DNA from: an uncultured Romboutsia sp.
Lineage (GTDB): Bacteria > Bacillota > Clostridia > Peptostreptococcales > Peptostreptococcaceae
Length of the DNA stretch: 36,278 nt
Direction: 5' to 3'
NCBI GenBank assembly: GCA_937907205.1
Contig: CALESE010000119.1
Location: forward strand, 1 to 36,278
A program made the translations under genes and the position numbers. The first letter of the stretch is position 1; each line of letters starts with the position of its first letter. The notes beneath the pieces are model-generated. The model saw only the letters and a list, made by a program, of their open reading frames with translations. It had not been told where the DNA came from and ran no database searches. Positions 14,306 to 22,953 of the stretch are shown here, one piece after another.

Positions 14306-15395
14306 TTAAACTGTAACTCTTCCTCTAATATAAAGATTTGGATTAACCATTTTCTTACCATAGATTGATACCCAACCTTGTTGAGTTGTATAATCAGCTA
14401 ATGTTACAGGTGTTGTATAAGTAATAGGCATATAATCACCTACAACATATCCTGATTGCCAGAATTCATTTCCAACAGCTCCTAAGAAGAAGTCATTAGA
14501 TCCGATAGCTGGTGTTTGATATACTTTAAGTGTTCCTAAAGTACCTGCTAAGAAAGATCCTCCGTTTTTTGGTGCTTCATTAGCATTAAAGTTTTTAGTT
14601 TTAACTAAGTATGCTACAACGTTAGCTCCTGCTACTATAAAGTTTGGAGTTAAGTTACCACCAGTTCTGTTATAGATTTCAGCTGCTGCTAAGTTAATAG
14701 CAATTGGTAATCCTTCAATATGTTCTGCATCACTTACACCAGGTCTTGGAGTAGCTGACCAAACGATAGCATTTCCTCCAGCTGCTTGTGTAAAGATATC
14801 TGACATTACATATCTTTCTCTTTCTTTGTTCATTTCATTAGCAACTTGTTTTTCAAATTCTAATGGCATATTTACACCATATTCTTTGTTAATTTTGTAA
14901 GCTGCTGTTAAAGCATATACAGCTCTAATTTTGTGTTCTTCAGCTTCGATAAGAACTGGATTAATTCCTAATGTAACATCTCCAACTTGATGTTGATTAT
15001 GTCCATTTAATTCAGGATATAAATAGTTTGGAACTACACTGTTATTGTATGTATAAGAGATTTTTGTAGCTTCATCATTAACATTTTCATGTAATGTAAC
15101 TTCACCTGTTGCATAGTTAACTGTACCATTATCAGATAATGTTCCATTACCATTATCTGTTACTGCTGTTCCATCACCTTTAACAACTTTTACAGATCCA
15201 GCATCAATTGGTGTAAATGCTGCTAAATATGTTTTTGTTCCATTAGCAAATGGTGCATTGTTTACAACTTTGCTATCATAGAATTTATCAGTTTTACCTG
15301 CACCTGTTGAATCTAATACTAGATCTCCAGCTGCTGTTTCACCTTTGTTTGTTCCATATCTTAATTCTAATAATGGGATTAATTGTGCGGCTGTA
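14306..15395 (-). CDS. Major capsid protein (gp23-like), exon 2
   Basis: The 3' exon of a T4 gp23-like major capsid gene, encoding about 363 residues from TAAQLIPLLELRYGTNKG to GRVTV. The only in-frame ATG is far inside (14869), but the frame is open without ATG or stop up to the intron. Recognisable parts include an insertion rich in glycine and threonine (DNGNGTLSDNGT), then PLEFEKQVANEMNKERERYV and the conserved C-terminal core (GNAIVWSATPRPGV, IYNRTGGNLTPNF, VGNEFWQSGYVVGDY). Joined to exon 1 the product is about 462 aa and stays in frame. It forms the hexameric lattice of the head. Codon usage is visibly richer in C and G than in neighbours, as expected for a highly expressed gene. Confidence 0.88.
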
Positions 15396-16626
15396 CTCCA
15401 TTTATCTTACATATAAGTCGTTACCACTTATATTCTTAATATTTCTATTAAGATGAGACTATATCATATTCCTTTATTGTTTTATCCTTTAAAGGAACCC
15501 TAGCACTTCGGAATTACTAATTCCTACTCTACTCACTTCTCTAATTAAATATTTCTTCTAATTAGATGTTTTCGATAGTCGTTGAACTGTTAATTTATTA
15601 TCTTTATATATTAGTATTGTCTGACCCTTATTATAAGTCTTAATTAATTCCAATATATTTTCAGGTAATGTATCAAAATATACCACTAATAGATTTAGGT
15701 TATTTTGTTTACAATAGTTTAATTTTCTTACATCATCATATTTCCAATGTTTTGCTATTGCTTTATACATTCCGCCTTTTTCTTTTAATGAATAATATTC
15801 CTGTTGATCTTTTTTAGTATTACTATAAGGTCTGTAGTTGTGCCAAAATTGACCATTTAATTCTAATAATAAATCTTTAATTTTAAAATCATATTTTAGT
15901 CTAGATGTTTCATTTATTTTATATTGAGTAATAATGTTATTTTCACCATATTCTTTTATAAGGTTTTCTTTTAAAATTTGCTCTTCCTTAGATTTACCTG
16001 ATGTTCTATTTCTACTTCTAGTTTTATTATTTTTGATTTGGTTATTATATTTAGAATCTCCATACCTTTCTTGCTTGGTATTTAAACATTTTTCAATGTT
16101 ATTATATTTTTCACTACCATATCTTTTTAATTTAGTATTAGCTAATTTATTAAATATTCTATCTTTATCTTCTTTTGATCTATTATTCCATATTGTCAAA
16201 CTATATTGACGTTGTTTTTCTTTAACAAATTCTAATTTAGCTACATTATCTACACCATATTTATTTATTAGATTCTCTTTCCTTTTCTTATATCTTCTTT
16301 GTTCTACTCTTAATTGATGTTCAGGTGTTCTATGTATATCTAAATATTTAATCCATTTTTTTACTATTTTAAAAGATACATTTAATTCTTTTCCAATCTC
16401 TTTTAAATTAAGATCAGTCTCTAAATATAAAATTTTCAATTTACTTAGATCAGTTTTAGGAGTTTTATTATTCATTGTTTGCCTCTTTCTTTTAACAGTT
16501 GCTGATTGTCCATTGTATCATCTTGAACGAATTTTACTTAGGCTTCGTTGTTCAAGCTTTAGGAGTTTCCAGCAGTTCACTAGGTTTTTCCATAATATAT
16601 TACTATATTAGGCTACTCGTACGTTA
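15396..16626 (-). other. Group I intron in the major capsid gene
   Basis: A 1231-base intron. Proposed 5' site: exon CUAU pairs with intron GUAG ten bases in (P1, U-G at the cut), followed by an AATATA/TATATT hairpin (P2), as in the T4 td intron. P6 is AACTGTTAA (16492-16500) with TTAACAGTT (15585-15593). P7 is GACTAT (15575-15580) with ATAGTC (15457-15462) in a typical GATATAGTC element. Near the 3' end are a TTAATA/TATTAA hairpin (15435-15452) and an ATATAAGT/ACTTATAT hairpin (15411-15433). The last base is G. Splicing restores ...SVQP-IT-AAQL..., resembling gp23. Without splicing, exon 1 stops after INVRVA. Splice sites are uncertain by about 12 bases; a 5' site at 16615 would also keep frame. 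Confidence 0.87.
15558..16475 (-). CDS. Intron-encoded Vsr-like homing endonuclease (305 aa)
   Basis: It lies wholly inside the capsid intron, in the loop of P6. The N-terminus has a helix-turn-helix (LKEIGKELNVSFKIVKKWIK), followed by LINKYGVDNVAK, LKRYGSEKYNN and QERYGDSKYNN repeats typical of these endonucleases. The nuclease core is at about 195-280: YDFKIKDLLLELNGQFWHN, then HWKYDDVRKLNYCKQNNLN and LLVVYFD, a Vsr-like arrangement. The last codons (TVQRLSKTSN) also encode the 3' strand of P6 and the 5' strand of P7, so the protein end is constrained by RNA structure. The stop is TAG. AGAGGC lies before the ATG. It promotes spread of the intron to intronless capsid alleles. Confidence 0.9.
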   Translation of the reverse strand: MNNKTPKTDLSKLKILYLETDLNLKEIGKELNVSFKIVKKWIKYLDIHRTPEHQLRVEQRRYKKRKENLINKYGVDNVAKLEFVKEKQRQYSLTIWNNRSKEDKDRIFNKLANTKLKRYGSEKYNNIEKCLNTKQERYGDSKYNNQIKNNKTRSRNRTSGKSKEEQILKENLIKEYGENNIITQYKINETSRLKYDFKIKDLLLELNGQFWHNYRPYSNTKKDQQEYYSLKEKGGMYKAIAKHWKYDDVRKLNYCKQNNLNLLVVYFDTLPENILELIKTYNKGQTILIYKDNKLTVQRLSKTSN

Positions 16627-16925
16627 ATAGGTTGTACAGAAACTATTTCTGGTAATATTGTATTTTGAATTGCAAGAGATGTAATATTGAAAGCATCTCT
16701 TTTAAAATTACCTACATTACTTGGTTGTGTATAACCTTCAAATAAATTTCCTTTTTGGATATTTTCAAATAATTGTCCTGCATAATATTTTTCAAAAGAT
16801 GTCATTGGTTTAGCTCCTACAGCTTTTCTAGCTGATTCTAGTAAACCTATTCTTTTTGCATATTTAGCTACTACAGGGCTTGATTCAACTTGTCTTCTTA
16901 AAGACTCTTTTGTCATTCCTGGCAT
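16627..16925 (-). CDS. Major capsid protein (gp23-like), exon 1
   Basis: The 5' exon, about 99 residues plus two bases of the next codon. It starts MPGMTKESLRRQVESSPVVA after AAAAGGAGTG, eight bases from the ATG. The N-terminal part includes SFEKYYAGQLFENIQ and the conserved ITSLAIQNTILPEIVSVQP, which in gp23-like proteins leads directly into the beta strand that begins exon 2. Unspliced, the frame would end after INVRVA at 16608, giving a 105-aa fragment with no likely role. Two copies of the candidate late-promoter motif lie in the 180 bases upstream, consistent with strong late expression. Confidence 0.88.
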
Positions 16926-16969
16926 TATAATTCACTCCTTTTAAAATTTAACTAATTTATAATTAGTAC

Positions 16970-16982
16970 ATTAATATTTTAT
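16970..16982 (-). promoter_or_regulatory. Candidate late-promoter motif ATAAAATATTAAT (capsid gene)
   Basis: Differs by one base from the 13-base motif. It lies 45 bases before the capsid ATG, in a 180-base spacer between protease and capsid genes that has no open frame. Confidence 0.55.
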
Positions 16983-17096
16983 CATAATATATAGTAATGG
17001 TTTTTATACTAACTCCCTAGTTGTCCTTAATATCTTTAAAAGACTATATAATATTATTCTTCATCAAATATTTTTTAGATGACTAAATTATTATTT

Positions 17097-17109
17097 ATTA
17101 ATATTTTAC
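17097..17109 (-). promoter_or_regulatory. Candidate late-promoter motif GTAAAATATTAAT (distal capsid copy)
   Basis: An exact 13-base copy that overlaps the TAA stop of the protease gene. With the copy at 16970 it gives the capsid gene two candidate start points. Confidence 0.5.
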
Positions 17110-18557
17110 TGTCCTATTAAAGCATTATATAAATCTATATCATCTTGAGATAAATCACCTTGTTTAAAGTTTTCTGCTACAGCTTTAACAGTACCAATAG
17201 GGTTAAAAGCTAATTTAGAAAATCTATTTTCTAAATTTTCTGTTTGTTTAACTTTTTCTGTAAGAGATTGTACTCTTTCTTTTAATTCCTTAATTTGTTT
17301 CTCTTGTAATAATTTTATTTGTTCAGCTTTTTTACTTTCAGTTAATTTATCTTTATTAACCTTTTCTATTTTTTCTATAGTTCTTTTGTTCTCTAATATT
17401 ATTTTACTACACTCATCTAATTTTTTTGCTAGATGCTCATTTTCGTCACTTAATTTTTCATTTTTTTCACTTTCTAATTTTAATTTATCTTTTAATTCAT
17501 TAATTTGTCTAAGATAAATAGATTCTTTTTGAACTTTAACATTATTTTTTAAATTTATATTTTCAATCATTTTATCTTTCTTAATTAGTTCTTCTTTGTT
17601 TAATAAACTTTGATTTTCTAAGTTTTCTATTTTTTTATTCAAAGAATACACTTGACTTAAATTTTCTCTTAATTTATTTTTAATAGTACTTTTTGAAGAT
17701 TTATAATATTCTAGTTCTTCTAATAATTTATTATTTTCCTCAGATAAGTTATTAGTAGCTTTTATGGATTCATTTAATTCTTCTTGATTTTGTATAAACC
17801 TTTCTTTTAAAATATCAAATGCAATTTTTTTATTAAGTTCTAATAATTTATTATTTTTATTAGAATTATTTAAACTTAATTTTTTCGCTTCAATTAAATT
17901 TAACAAAGATGATTTATTAATATTATTAGTATTATCAATAGCTTCTTTAATTTGATTTAGTTGATTTTTAGTATCACTTTCTTTAATAGCTTTTTCAAAA
18001 CTTTCATTTAGTTTATTTATTTTTTTACCTTCACTCAAACTTACTCTAGCTTTTTTATTTGCAGGAGTTACTACTACATCAAAAGTAATGAAATCATATG
18101 TTTCAGGATCAATAATATTTTGTCCATTTTCATATATTTCTTCTCCTATACCTCTAGAACTAATTCCTAATTGAGCTCCACTATCAGCTAATGCTTTTAA
18201 TATTTTTCCTGTAGGTGTATCTAGTATTTCTGCTTCTCCATATATAACACCTTCTTCAGGTTTCTTTTCTAATTTAGTTATAGTTATAGCAGCGTTTTGT
18301 GCCTTAGTTTCACATCTTTCTCCATCTGGATGATCTAATTCTCCAAATAAAGTTTTAGTTTCAAGAGCTTCCATAACATCTTCATTATTAAATACTCTAT
18401 TATCCCAAAGTTCTTCACTATATAATCTATCAGCATTTCTAGTACCATGTTTAAAATCAGCAAATATACCTTTTAATTTACCTAAAACACCTTTATGCTT
18501 TCCTTGTTCATAGATAGCATTAGAATCTTGAGCTTCTATAATCATTGCTTTTCCCAT
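17106..18557 (-). CDS. Prohead protease (gp21-like) fused to a scaffold-like coiled coil
   Basis: 483 aa. Residues about 1-175 form the T4 gp21-type/herpesvirus-assemblin-like serine protease that matures the prohead: GELDHPDGER places the catalytic histidine at H76, GISSRG supplies the serine at S133 or S134, and DVVVTPA follows at 160. From about 190 to 450 the protein is one long lysine/glutamate-rich coiled coil, like a gp22-type scaffold, and it ends in a short tail (FNPIGTVKAVAENFKQ). T4 keeps protease and scaffold on separate genes, so this fusion would make the core self-digesting. It directly precedes the capsid gene, as in T4-like head modules. GAGGT lies upstream of the ATG. Confidence 0.92.
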   Translation of the reverse strand: MGKAMIIEAQDSNAIYEQGKHKGVLGKLKGIFADFKHGTRNADRLYSEELWDNRVFNNEDVMEALETKTLFGELDHPDGERCETKAQNAAITITKLEKKPEEGVIYGEAEILDTPTGKILKALADSGAQLGISSRGIGEEIYENGQNIIDPETYDFITFDVVVTPANKKARVSLSEGKKINKLNESFEKAIKESDTKNQLNQIKEAIDNTNNINKSSLLNLIEAKKLSLNNSNKNNKLLELNKKIAFDILKERFIQNQEELNESIKATNNLSEENNKLLEELEYYKSSKSTIKNKLRENLSQVYSLNKKIENLENQSLLNKEELIKKDKMIENINLKNNVKVQKESIYLRQINELKDKLKLESEKNEKLSDENEHLAKKLDECSKIILENKRTIEKIEKVNKDKLTESKKAEQIKLLQEKQIKELKERVQSLTEKVKQTENLENRFSKLAFNPIGTVKAVAENFKQGDLSQDDIDLYNALIGQ

Positions 18558-18614
18558 TTTGATACCTCTTTCTTTTTATTATAATAATATTTTGTATATA
18601 ACTTTTTATCCTTC

Positions 18615-18627
18615 ATTAATATTTTAC
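18615..18627 (-). promoter_or_regulatory. Candidate late-promoter motif GTAAAATATTAAT (protease gene)
   Basis: Exact copy, 58 bases before the protease ATG and about 25 bases after the stem of the terminator at 18652-18688. Confidence 0.6.
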
Positions 18628-18651
18628 TTTAAATAGTTTTTAAATTTTAAA

Positions 18652-18688
18652 AAATAATAAAAGAGTAACTTTTTTAGTTACTCTTTTT
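18652..18688 (-). terminator. Rho-independent terminator before the protease-capsid unit
   Basis: AAAGAGTAACT (18660-18670) and AGTTACTCTTT (18676-18686) form an 11-base-pair stem with a five-base loop; the minus strand continues TTATTATTTTTT. It separates the 634-aa gene from the protease and capsid genes. Confidence 0.92.
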
Positions 18689-18784
18689 GATATATAATTC
18701 ATATATATTATTCTTTTATATTTAATTCATTTCTAAGATCATTTACATTAACCTGTAAATTGTTAATTTATTATTTGAAACTTT

Positions 18785-20689
18785 TTATCTTTCATTTAAT
18801 TTATAAGATTTATCCAATTGATTTTGTATAAATGCTTTAGTTTCTTCTGAATTTTCTTGAGAAGGAAGTTTAATTAAATCATTATCACTACCAGCTAAAG
18901 AAATATATATATTTTTTAAATCTTCTCTATCTATATTTAAATATTTAGTTTCATTAGATGTATTACGATTAGATATTTTTAAAGTAAATTCATTACCTTC
19001 TGAATCTATAACATTTCTTAATTGTGATAGAGTATAATTATCTATCATAGATTCAGTCTTTTTATCATTAATTTTAAAATTTTTATATAACATTCCTGAT
19101 AAGATTGTATTAATTATATTATCAACATCTTTTCCATTTATAATCTCTTCTTGTTGTCTAGGATTCAATGTATGCCATGAAGTACCAGTAATTAAATCGT
19201 TTGTTTCTATTGTAGTCCATTTCCATTTTTGACCATAATCAAAATATGTTTCTTCTATAGTAAATTTTACATTTTCATTAGTTTTTTCATTTAATAAATC
19301 ACAAACTTTTTGTAATCTTTTATATTCTTCACTATCTTTAGAAAATACATTTATAGGTTCTTTTTCATTATTATCATTTTCAGTTTTCATTTCTTTATCA
19401 AAATTTTGTAAAAGATGAGCAAATTCTTTAAATTTATTTTCAAAATCGAAATCTGTTTCTGTTAAATATTTAATTAATCCTTCTACTCCACCTTTTATAT
19501 TTAAAGCTGGAATTAAATATTCTATATTACTTTTTATTTTTGATTTATTTGTAGTTATCTCATTACTATCATTATTTTTTATAGCATCTTGTAATTTTTC
19601 TAAATAAATATCTAAATGTCTTAGTCTAGCAAGTATTCTTCTATTTGCTTCATCTTGATATAAATCCTTTGATAAATCATTTTCTTTAGCTTCAACTAAA
19701 TTAGCATTTTCATTTTTCATTAATTTTTCATAATTATTAATATCTTTCATTGTCAACCATTCTGGTTTTTCTTTTAAATTATTCCATATTTTTTTCATTT
19801 CATTTATTTGAGCCTCAACACTACCTGCCCATAAATGCTTTTCATTTCTATTTCCGTTTCCTAAAAAATATTCACAATCTGTTTTTAATCTATCAAGTAA
19901 CATATATTGATATTCATTATCTTCTGATTCAGTTAAAGGTTCTTTTCCTGATATTCTTCTACATTCTTGTAATACTTGAATTTGATTTTTTTCAGATATT
20001 TGTTGTAGTTCACATATATTTAAAAATGAATCTCTTATTATTTTATCATCAAATTTTTTAATTTCAGTTAATATACCTTTATTGGCTATAATATCATTTA
20101 TTTTTGATTCTTCTAATTGATTATTAGTAGAATTTTTATTTTCAATTTTTTTATAACCATTCATATCTAAGACATGTCTCATACTTCTAGTTGCAAAAAC
20201 TTCAGTGCCTTCTTCTCCTGTTTTAGTATTTGTTACTTTAAATTGATATTCACCATCTTTTGTAGGTTCAAGTATTGTTATTTTAGCACCATAATCATTT
20301 ATATACTCATCACCTACGTTTATATCAGTTGATTCGGTTTGTATATTATTTTCAGTCTCTATTTTTATACTTTTGTTTTCAGTCTTTTTTTCTAAACTAA
20401 GTGCTTTATATTCATCCCCTTGAAGTAAATAATTTTTTGATGTTAAAAATAATTCTTTTGCACAGTCTTCCCATAATTCTTTATCTTCAAGATTCCCATA
20501 TTCTTGATTACATTTAATGTCAATAACTCCTTTATACTGAGTTTTAAAATCCTCAAAACTTTGCTTATCTTCTTTTTGTATAGTTTTATGGTTTTCATCA
20601 ATATCAGTTGTTACAGCAGAAATTAATGTTTCATTATTATCATTTAATTTTGATAAATAACCTTCTTTTAAATTATAATATTTTTCCAT
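18785..20689 (-). CDS. Large acidic head-region protein, unknown function (634 aa)
   Basis: Not recognised. It starts MEKYYNLKEGYLSKLNDNNE after AAAGGAGG. Residues about 120-180 (VGDEYINDYGAKITILEPTK, YQFKVTNTKTGEEGTEVF) look like a small beta-barrel of the SH3/KOW type. The rest is helical and acidic with conserved-looking tryptophans (YGQKWKWTTIETND, GTSWHTLNPRQQEEI). No membrane segment or catalytic motif is seen. Its place just before the protease suggests a head or core component. After its TAA, another frame reads QVNVNDLRNELNIKE up to the terminator, which could be a frame-shifted tail or chance. Confidence 0.75.
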   Translation of the reverse strand: MEKYYNLKEGYLSKLNDNNETLISAVTTDIDENHKTIQKEDKQSFEDFKTQYKGVIDIKCNQEYGNLEDKELWEDCAKELFLTSKNYLLQGDEYKALSLEKKTENKSIKIETENNIQTESTDINVGDEYINDYGAKITILEPTKDGEYQFKVTNTKTGEEGTEVFATRSMRHVLDMNGYKKIENKNSTNNQLEESKINDIIANKGILTEIKKFDDKIIRDSFLNICELQQISEKNQIQVLQECRRISGKEPLTESEDNEYQYMLLDRLKTDCEYFLGNGNRNEKHLWAGSVEAQINEMKKIWNNLKEKPEWLTMKDINNYEKLMKNENANLVEAKENDLSKDLYQDEANRRILARLRHLDIYLEKLQDAIKNNDSNEITTNKSKIKSNIEYLIPALNIKGGVEGLIKYLTETDFDFENKFKEFAHLLQNFDKEMKTENDNNEKEPINVFSKDSEEYKRLQKVCDLLNEKTNENVKFTIEETYFDYGQKWKWTTIETNDLITGTSWHTLNPRQQEEIINGKDVDNIINTILSGMLYKNFKINDKKTESMIDNYTLSQLRNVIDSEGNEFTLKISNRNTSNETKYLNIDREDLKNIYISLAGSDNDLIKLPSQENSEETKAFIQNQLDKSYKLNER

Positions 20690-20701
20690 ATTTATCCTCC
20701 T

Positions 20702-20821
20702 TTAATTATCTATATAACTAAAATATTTTTCTAGACTTATAATATTATTAGTATCAACAAATCCTACTAAAGCATATAAATCTCTTAAATCTAATAACAA
20801 TTCATCAATACTACCGAACAT
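20702..20821 (-). CDS. Short ORF overlapping the end of the 432-aa gene (39 aa)
   Basis: The frame reads MFGSIDELLLDLRDLYALVG and ends EKYFSYIDN, a coherent helical peptide. It starts within the last codons of the upstream gene, whose TAG stop lies at 20811-20813, and has only a weak GGATC upstream. It could be a coupled small gene or the displaced C-terminus of the 432-aa protein. It ends just before the ribosome binding site of the 634-aa gene and leaves almost no non-coding space, which favours real coding. Confidence 0.45.
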   Translation of the reverse strand: MFGSIDELLLDLRDLYALVGFVDTNNIISLEKYFSYIDN

Positions 20822-22109
20822 TAGTATTGATCCAATTAATTTGTTCTTTAGTTAGATTATTTATGAATTTTTCTTGATCTAAATCATTTAGAGATAAGGC
20901 TTTTTTAGCAAATTCAGATTTAGGAAAAGGTTGTATTTTAGAATCAATAGATTCATTAACTAAATTATCTACCTTATTAATTAATTCATCTTTTAAATCT
21001 TGAAGTTGATCTACTCTTTCTATACCTTGTTCTAGGTTTTGTTTAGTTTGTTCTAAATCATTTTTGTCAGGTATATTATTTATATCTTCAGATTCTTTAA
21101 TAATCTTATATCCCTCTTTTATTAATTGCTTATATTCTTTTTGTAATTTAGATTTAGAGAAAGGCTGAGTATTATAAATATTCTTATTTTCATAAAATTC
21201 AATAATACCATCATCATTTAGATAAATAGATTTAATATTATTTTCTTTTTTCAAAATGATTTTGCCTTCATTTACTAATAACTTATCTATTTCAACTTTA
21301 TTGTCAGTTTCAATATTATCAATATCTTCTATAGAAGAATCAGAATCAATTTCCCATTCATTTTTATCTAAGTCATATATAAGAGTAGATAATAAGTTTA
21401 TATCAGAAATATTATCATCATTATAAATATATAATTCCCATGAACAATTATTTGTAGGGTCACTTTGTTGCATAACTAAATTATTATTTAAACAATAATC
21501 TTGTAGAAGAGGTAAATTGATATCAAAACTTTCTGTAATTTTGTTTTTATTTAAGAATTCAATTAAATTTTCAACTTTCTCTATTTTAGTATTCTCTACT
21601 TCTTCTTTTATTACTTCTATTTTTATATCATCTAATATTTCTAAAGTAACATAAGCTGGATCAGTATCATCATGAGGATCTTCATTACCTGACATACCTG
21701 TTACATGAACTCCCTCAATATTACTATCTAAATTTTTAAAAAATTCTTCAACATCTTCTTTAAGATCTTGAATTGAAAATTCTTTTTCAAGTTCTTTATT
21801 AGAAATACCAAAAATGATATTTATAGTGTCATCTATTGAATCTAATTTACAATATACTCTACCTAAACCTACTTCAGGGAAATACATTTTTAGAAAATCT
21901 TCATCATTTAAAATAGATTCAATTTGTTTTTCAATTTCTTCACCTGCATCTATTGTTTGATCAAAATCTAACTCCATAACTTTATCTGTTTCTGAACTAA
22001 TAGCATTTAATTTATATTTAGCTATTCCTTTTAAAATAAAATTATATTCTACTTCATTTTTGTATTTATCAAAAGGATTATACTCTTCTAAAACTTCTTT
22101 TCTTTTCAA
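20811..22109 (-). CDS. Acidic protein, unknown function (432 aa)
   Basis: Not recognised. It is strongly acidic over its whole length. The N-terminal 160 residues alternate strands and helices (YNFILKGIAKYKLNAI, LGRVYCKLDSIDDTINIIFG). A short motif recurs, QPFSKSKLQKEY near residue 320 and QPFPKSEFAKKA near 400, suggesting a repeated binding element. The C-terminal 90 residues are helical (LEQGIERVDQLQDLKDELIN) and may be a coiled coil. It lies in the head-gene block, 15 bases after the 254-aa gene, with AAGAGGTG as ribosome binding site. The stop is TAG. A virion or scaffold-associated role is inferred from position only. Confidence 0.7.
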   Translation of the reverse strand: MKRKEVLEEYNPFDKYKNEVEYNFILKGIAKYKLNAISSETDKVMELDFDQTIDAGEEIEKQIESILNDEDFLKMYFPEVGLGRVYCKLDSIDDTINIIFGISNKELEKEFSIQDLKEDVEEFFKNLDSNIEGVHVTGMSGNEDPHDDTDPAYVTLEILDDIKIEVIKEEVENTKIEKVENLIEFLNKNKITESFDINLPLLQDYCLNNNLVMQQSDPTNNCSWELYIYNDDNISDINLLSTLIYDLDKNEWEIDSDSSIEDIDNIETDNKVEIDKLLVNEGKIILKKENNIKSIYLNDDGIIEFYENKNIYNTQPFSKSKLQKEYKQLIKEGYKIIKESEDINNIPDKNDLEQTKQNLEQGIERVDQLQDLKDELINKVDNLVNESIDSKIQPFPKSEFAKKALSLNDLDQEKFINNLTKEQINWINTNVR

Positions 22110-22124
22110 AATTATTCACCTCTT

Positions 22125-22889
22125 TTAACTTAATTTTATAGTATATATAAATTTATTATTTTGAGCTTCAAAATAAACTTCATTACCTTGTTGTTCAAAG
22201 AATTTTCTAACTTCGTCCCCATAATCCATTGCATTCATAAGACTTGTACTATCCCCACTAATTATAATTGAGATATTTTTAGTATCAGATTCTATATTAA
22301 CACTACATCCAGTTTTTTGTTGAATTGTTTTTTGTAATTGAGATAAATTAGCAAATAACATATTAGGATCCATATTAGCTTCTGTTAAGTTTTCTACTTT
22401 TTTGTTATCTAATATAACTGCTGCAACAGTTCTCCAATCTGTTTCTTCTTTTAATTGCTGAGCAATACTATTAGCTTCTTCTTTACTATTAAATATCTTA
22501 GCATGTTCTTTTACAGTAGTTGTAGCATATCCTAATTTATTAGGATCAGCTAAATCTTCTTTATTATTAAAGATATCTTTTATATAAGCTTCAAATTCAG
22601 AATAACCATTTGCAATATCTCTTATTGGAACTTTTGATAATCCAATAATCCATTGATCTGTTTTTTTGTCTTCTTCTAATATGTATTCATCACACATTTC
22701 TTTTATTTTATTTAATTTAGCTGATAGTAATCTTCTAGATTGAGCTATATTTTGTGCTGCATAAAATACATCTAAATTAATATCTTCTATATCACTCATT
22801 TTTCTAATTAAATCATCTAACTCCTCTTGAGATTTTATATTTAAAATTGATTTAATTAGTGATTTTAACGATTTTTTTGCTTCATTCAT
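22125..22889 (-). CDS. Head-region protein, unknown function (254 aa)
   Basis: Not recognised. The N-terminal 90 residues are helical (LKSLIKSILNIKSQEELDDL). The middle holds WIIGLSKVPIRDIANGYSEF and a helix-rich EEANSIAQQLKEE region. The C-terminal 75 residues look like a compact alpha/beta domain (CSVNIESDTKNISIIISGDS, then VYFEAQNNKFIYTIKLS). It is directly behind the third CCCGTT-type promoter and has GAAAGGAAGG before the ATG, so it may start an earlier-expressed unit within the head block. No membrane segment is seen. Confidence 0.7.
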   Translation of the reverse strand: MNEAKKSLKSLIKSILNIKSQEELDDLIRKMSDIEDINLDVFYAAQNIAQSRRLLSAKLNKIKEMCDEYILEEDKKTDQWIIGLSKVPIRDIANGYSEFEAYIKDIFNNKEDLADPNKLGYATTTVKEHAKIFNSKEEANSIAQQLKEETDWRTVAAVILDNKKVENLTEANMDPNMLFANLSQLQKTIQQKTGCSVNIESDTKNISIIISGDSTSLMNAMDYGDEVRKFFEQQGNEVYFEAQNNKFIYTIKLS

Positions 22890-22919
22890 ATTATTTTATT
22901 CCTTCCTTTCTTTTTTATC

Positions 22920-22951
22920 ATTATATAATAATTTTTAAAAAATGTAACGGG
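22920..22951 (-). promoter_or_regulatory. CCCGTTACAT/TATAAT promoter, copy 3
   Basis: CCCGTTACAT with TATAAT 16 bases on, ending about 30 bases before the ATG of the 254-aa gene. It lies in the short spacer after the nucleotidyltransferase gene. Geometry is identical to the copies at 10289 and 12487. Confidence 0.75.
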
Positions 22952-22953
22952 AT

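Noticed and set aside
16608..16925. Independent 105-aa gene ending INVRVA
   Set aside because: It is the first exon of the capsid gene plus six intron-derived codons; the exon 2 frame has no start of its own.
18690..18784. QVNVNDLRNELNIKE in another frame after the 634-aa gene
   Set aside because: It is coding-like but short and without a start; it may be chance. It is mentioned only in the gene entry.
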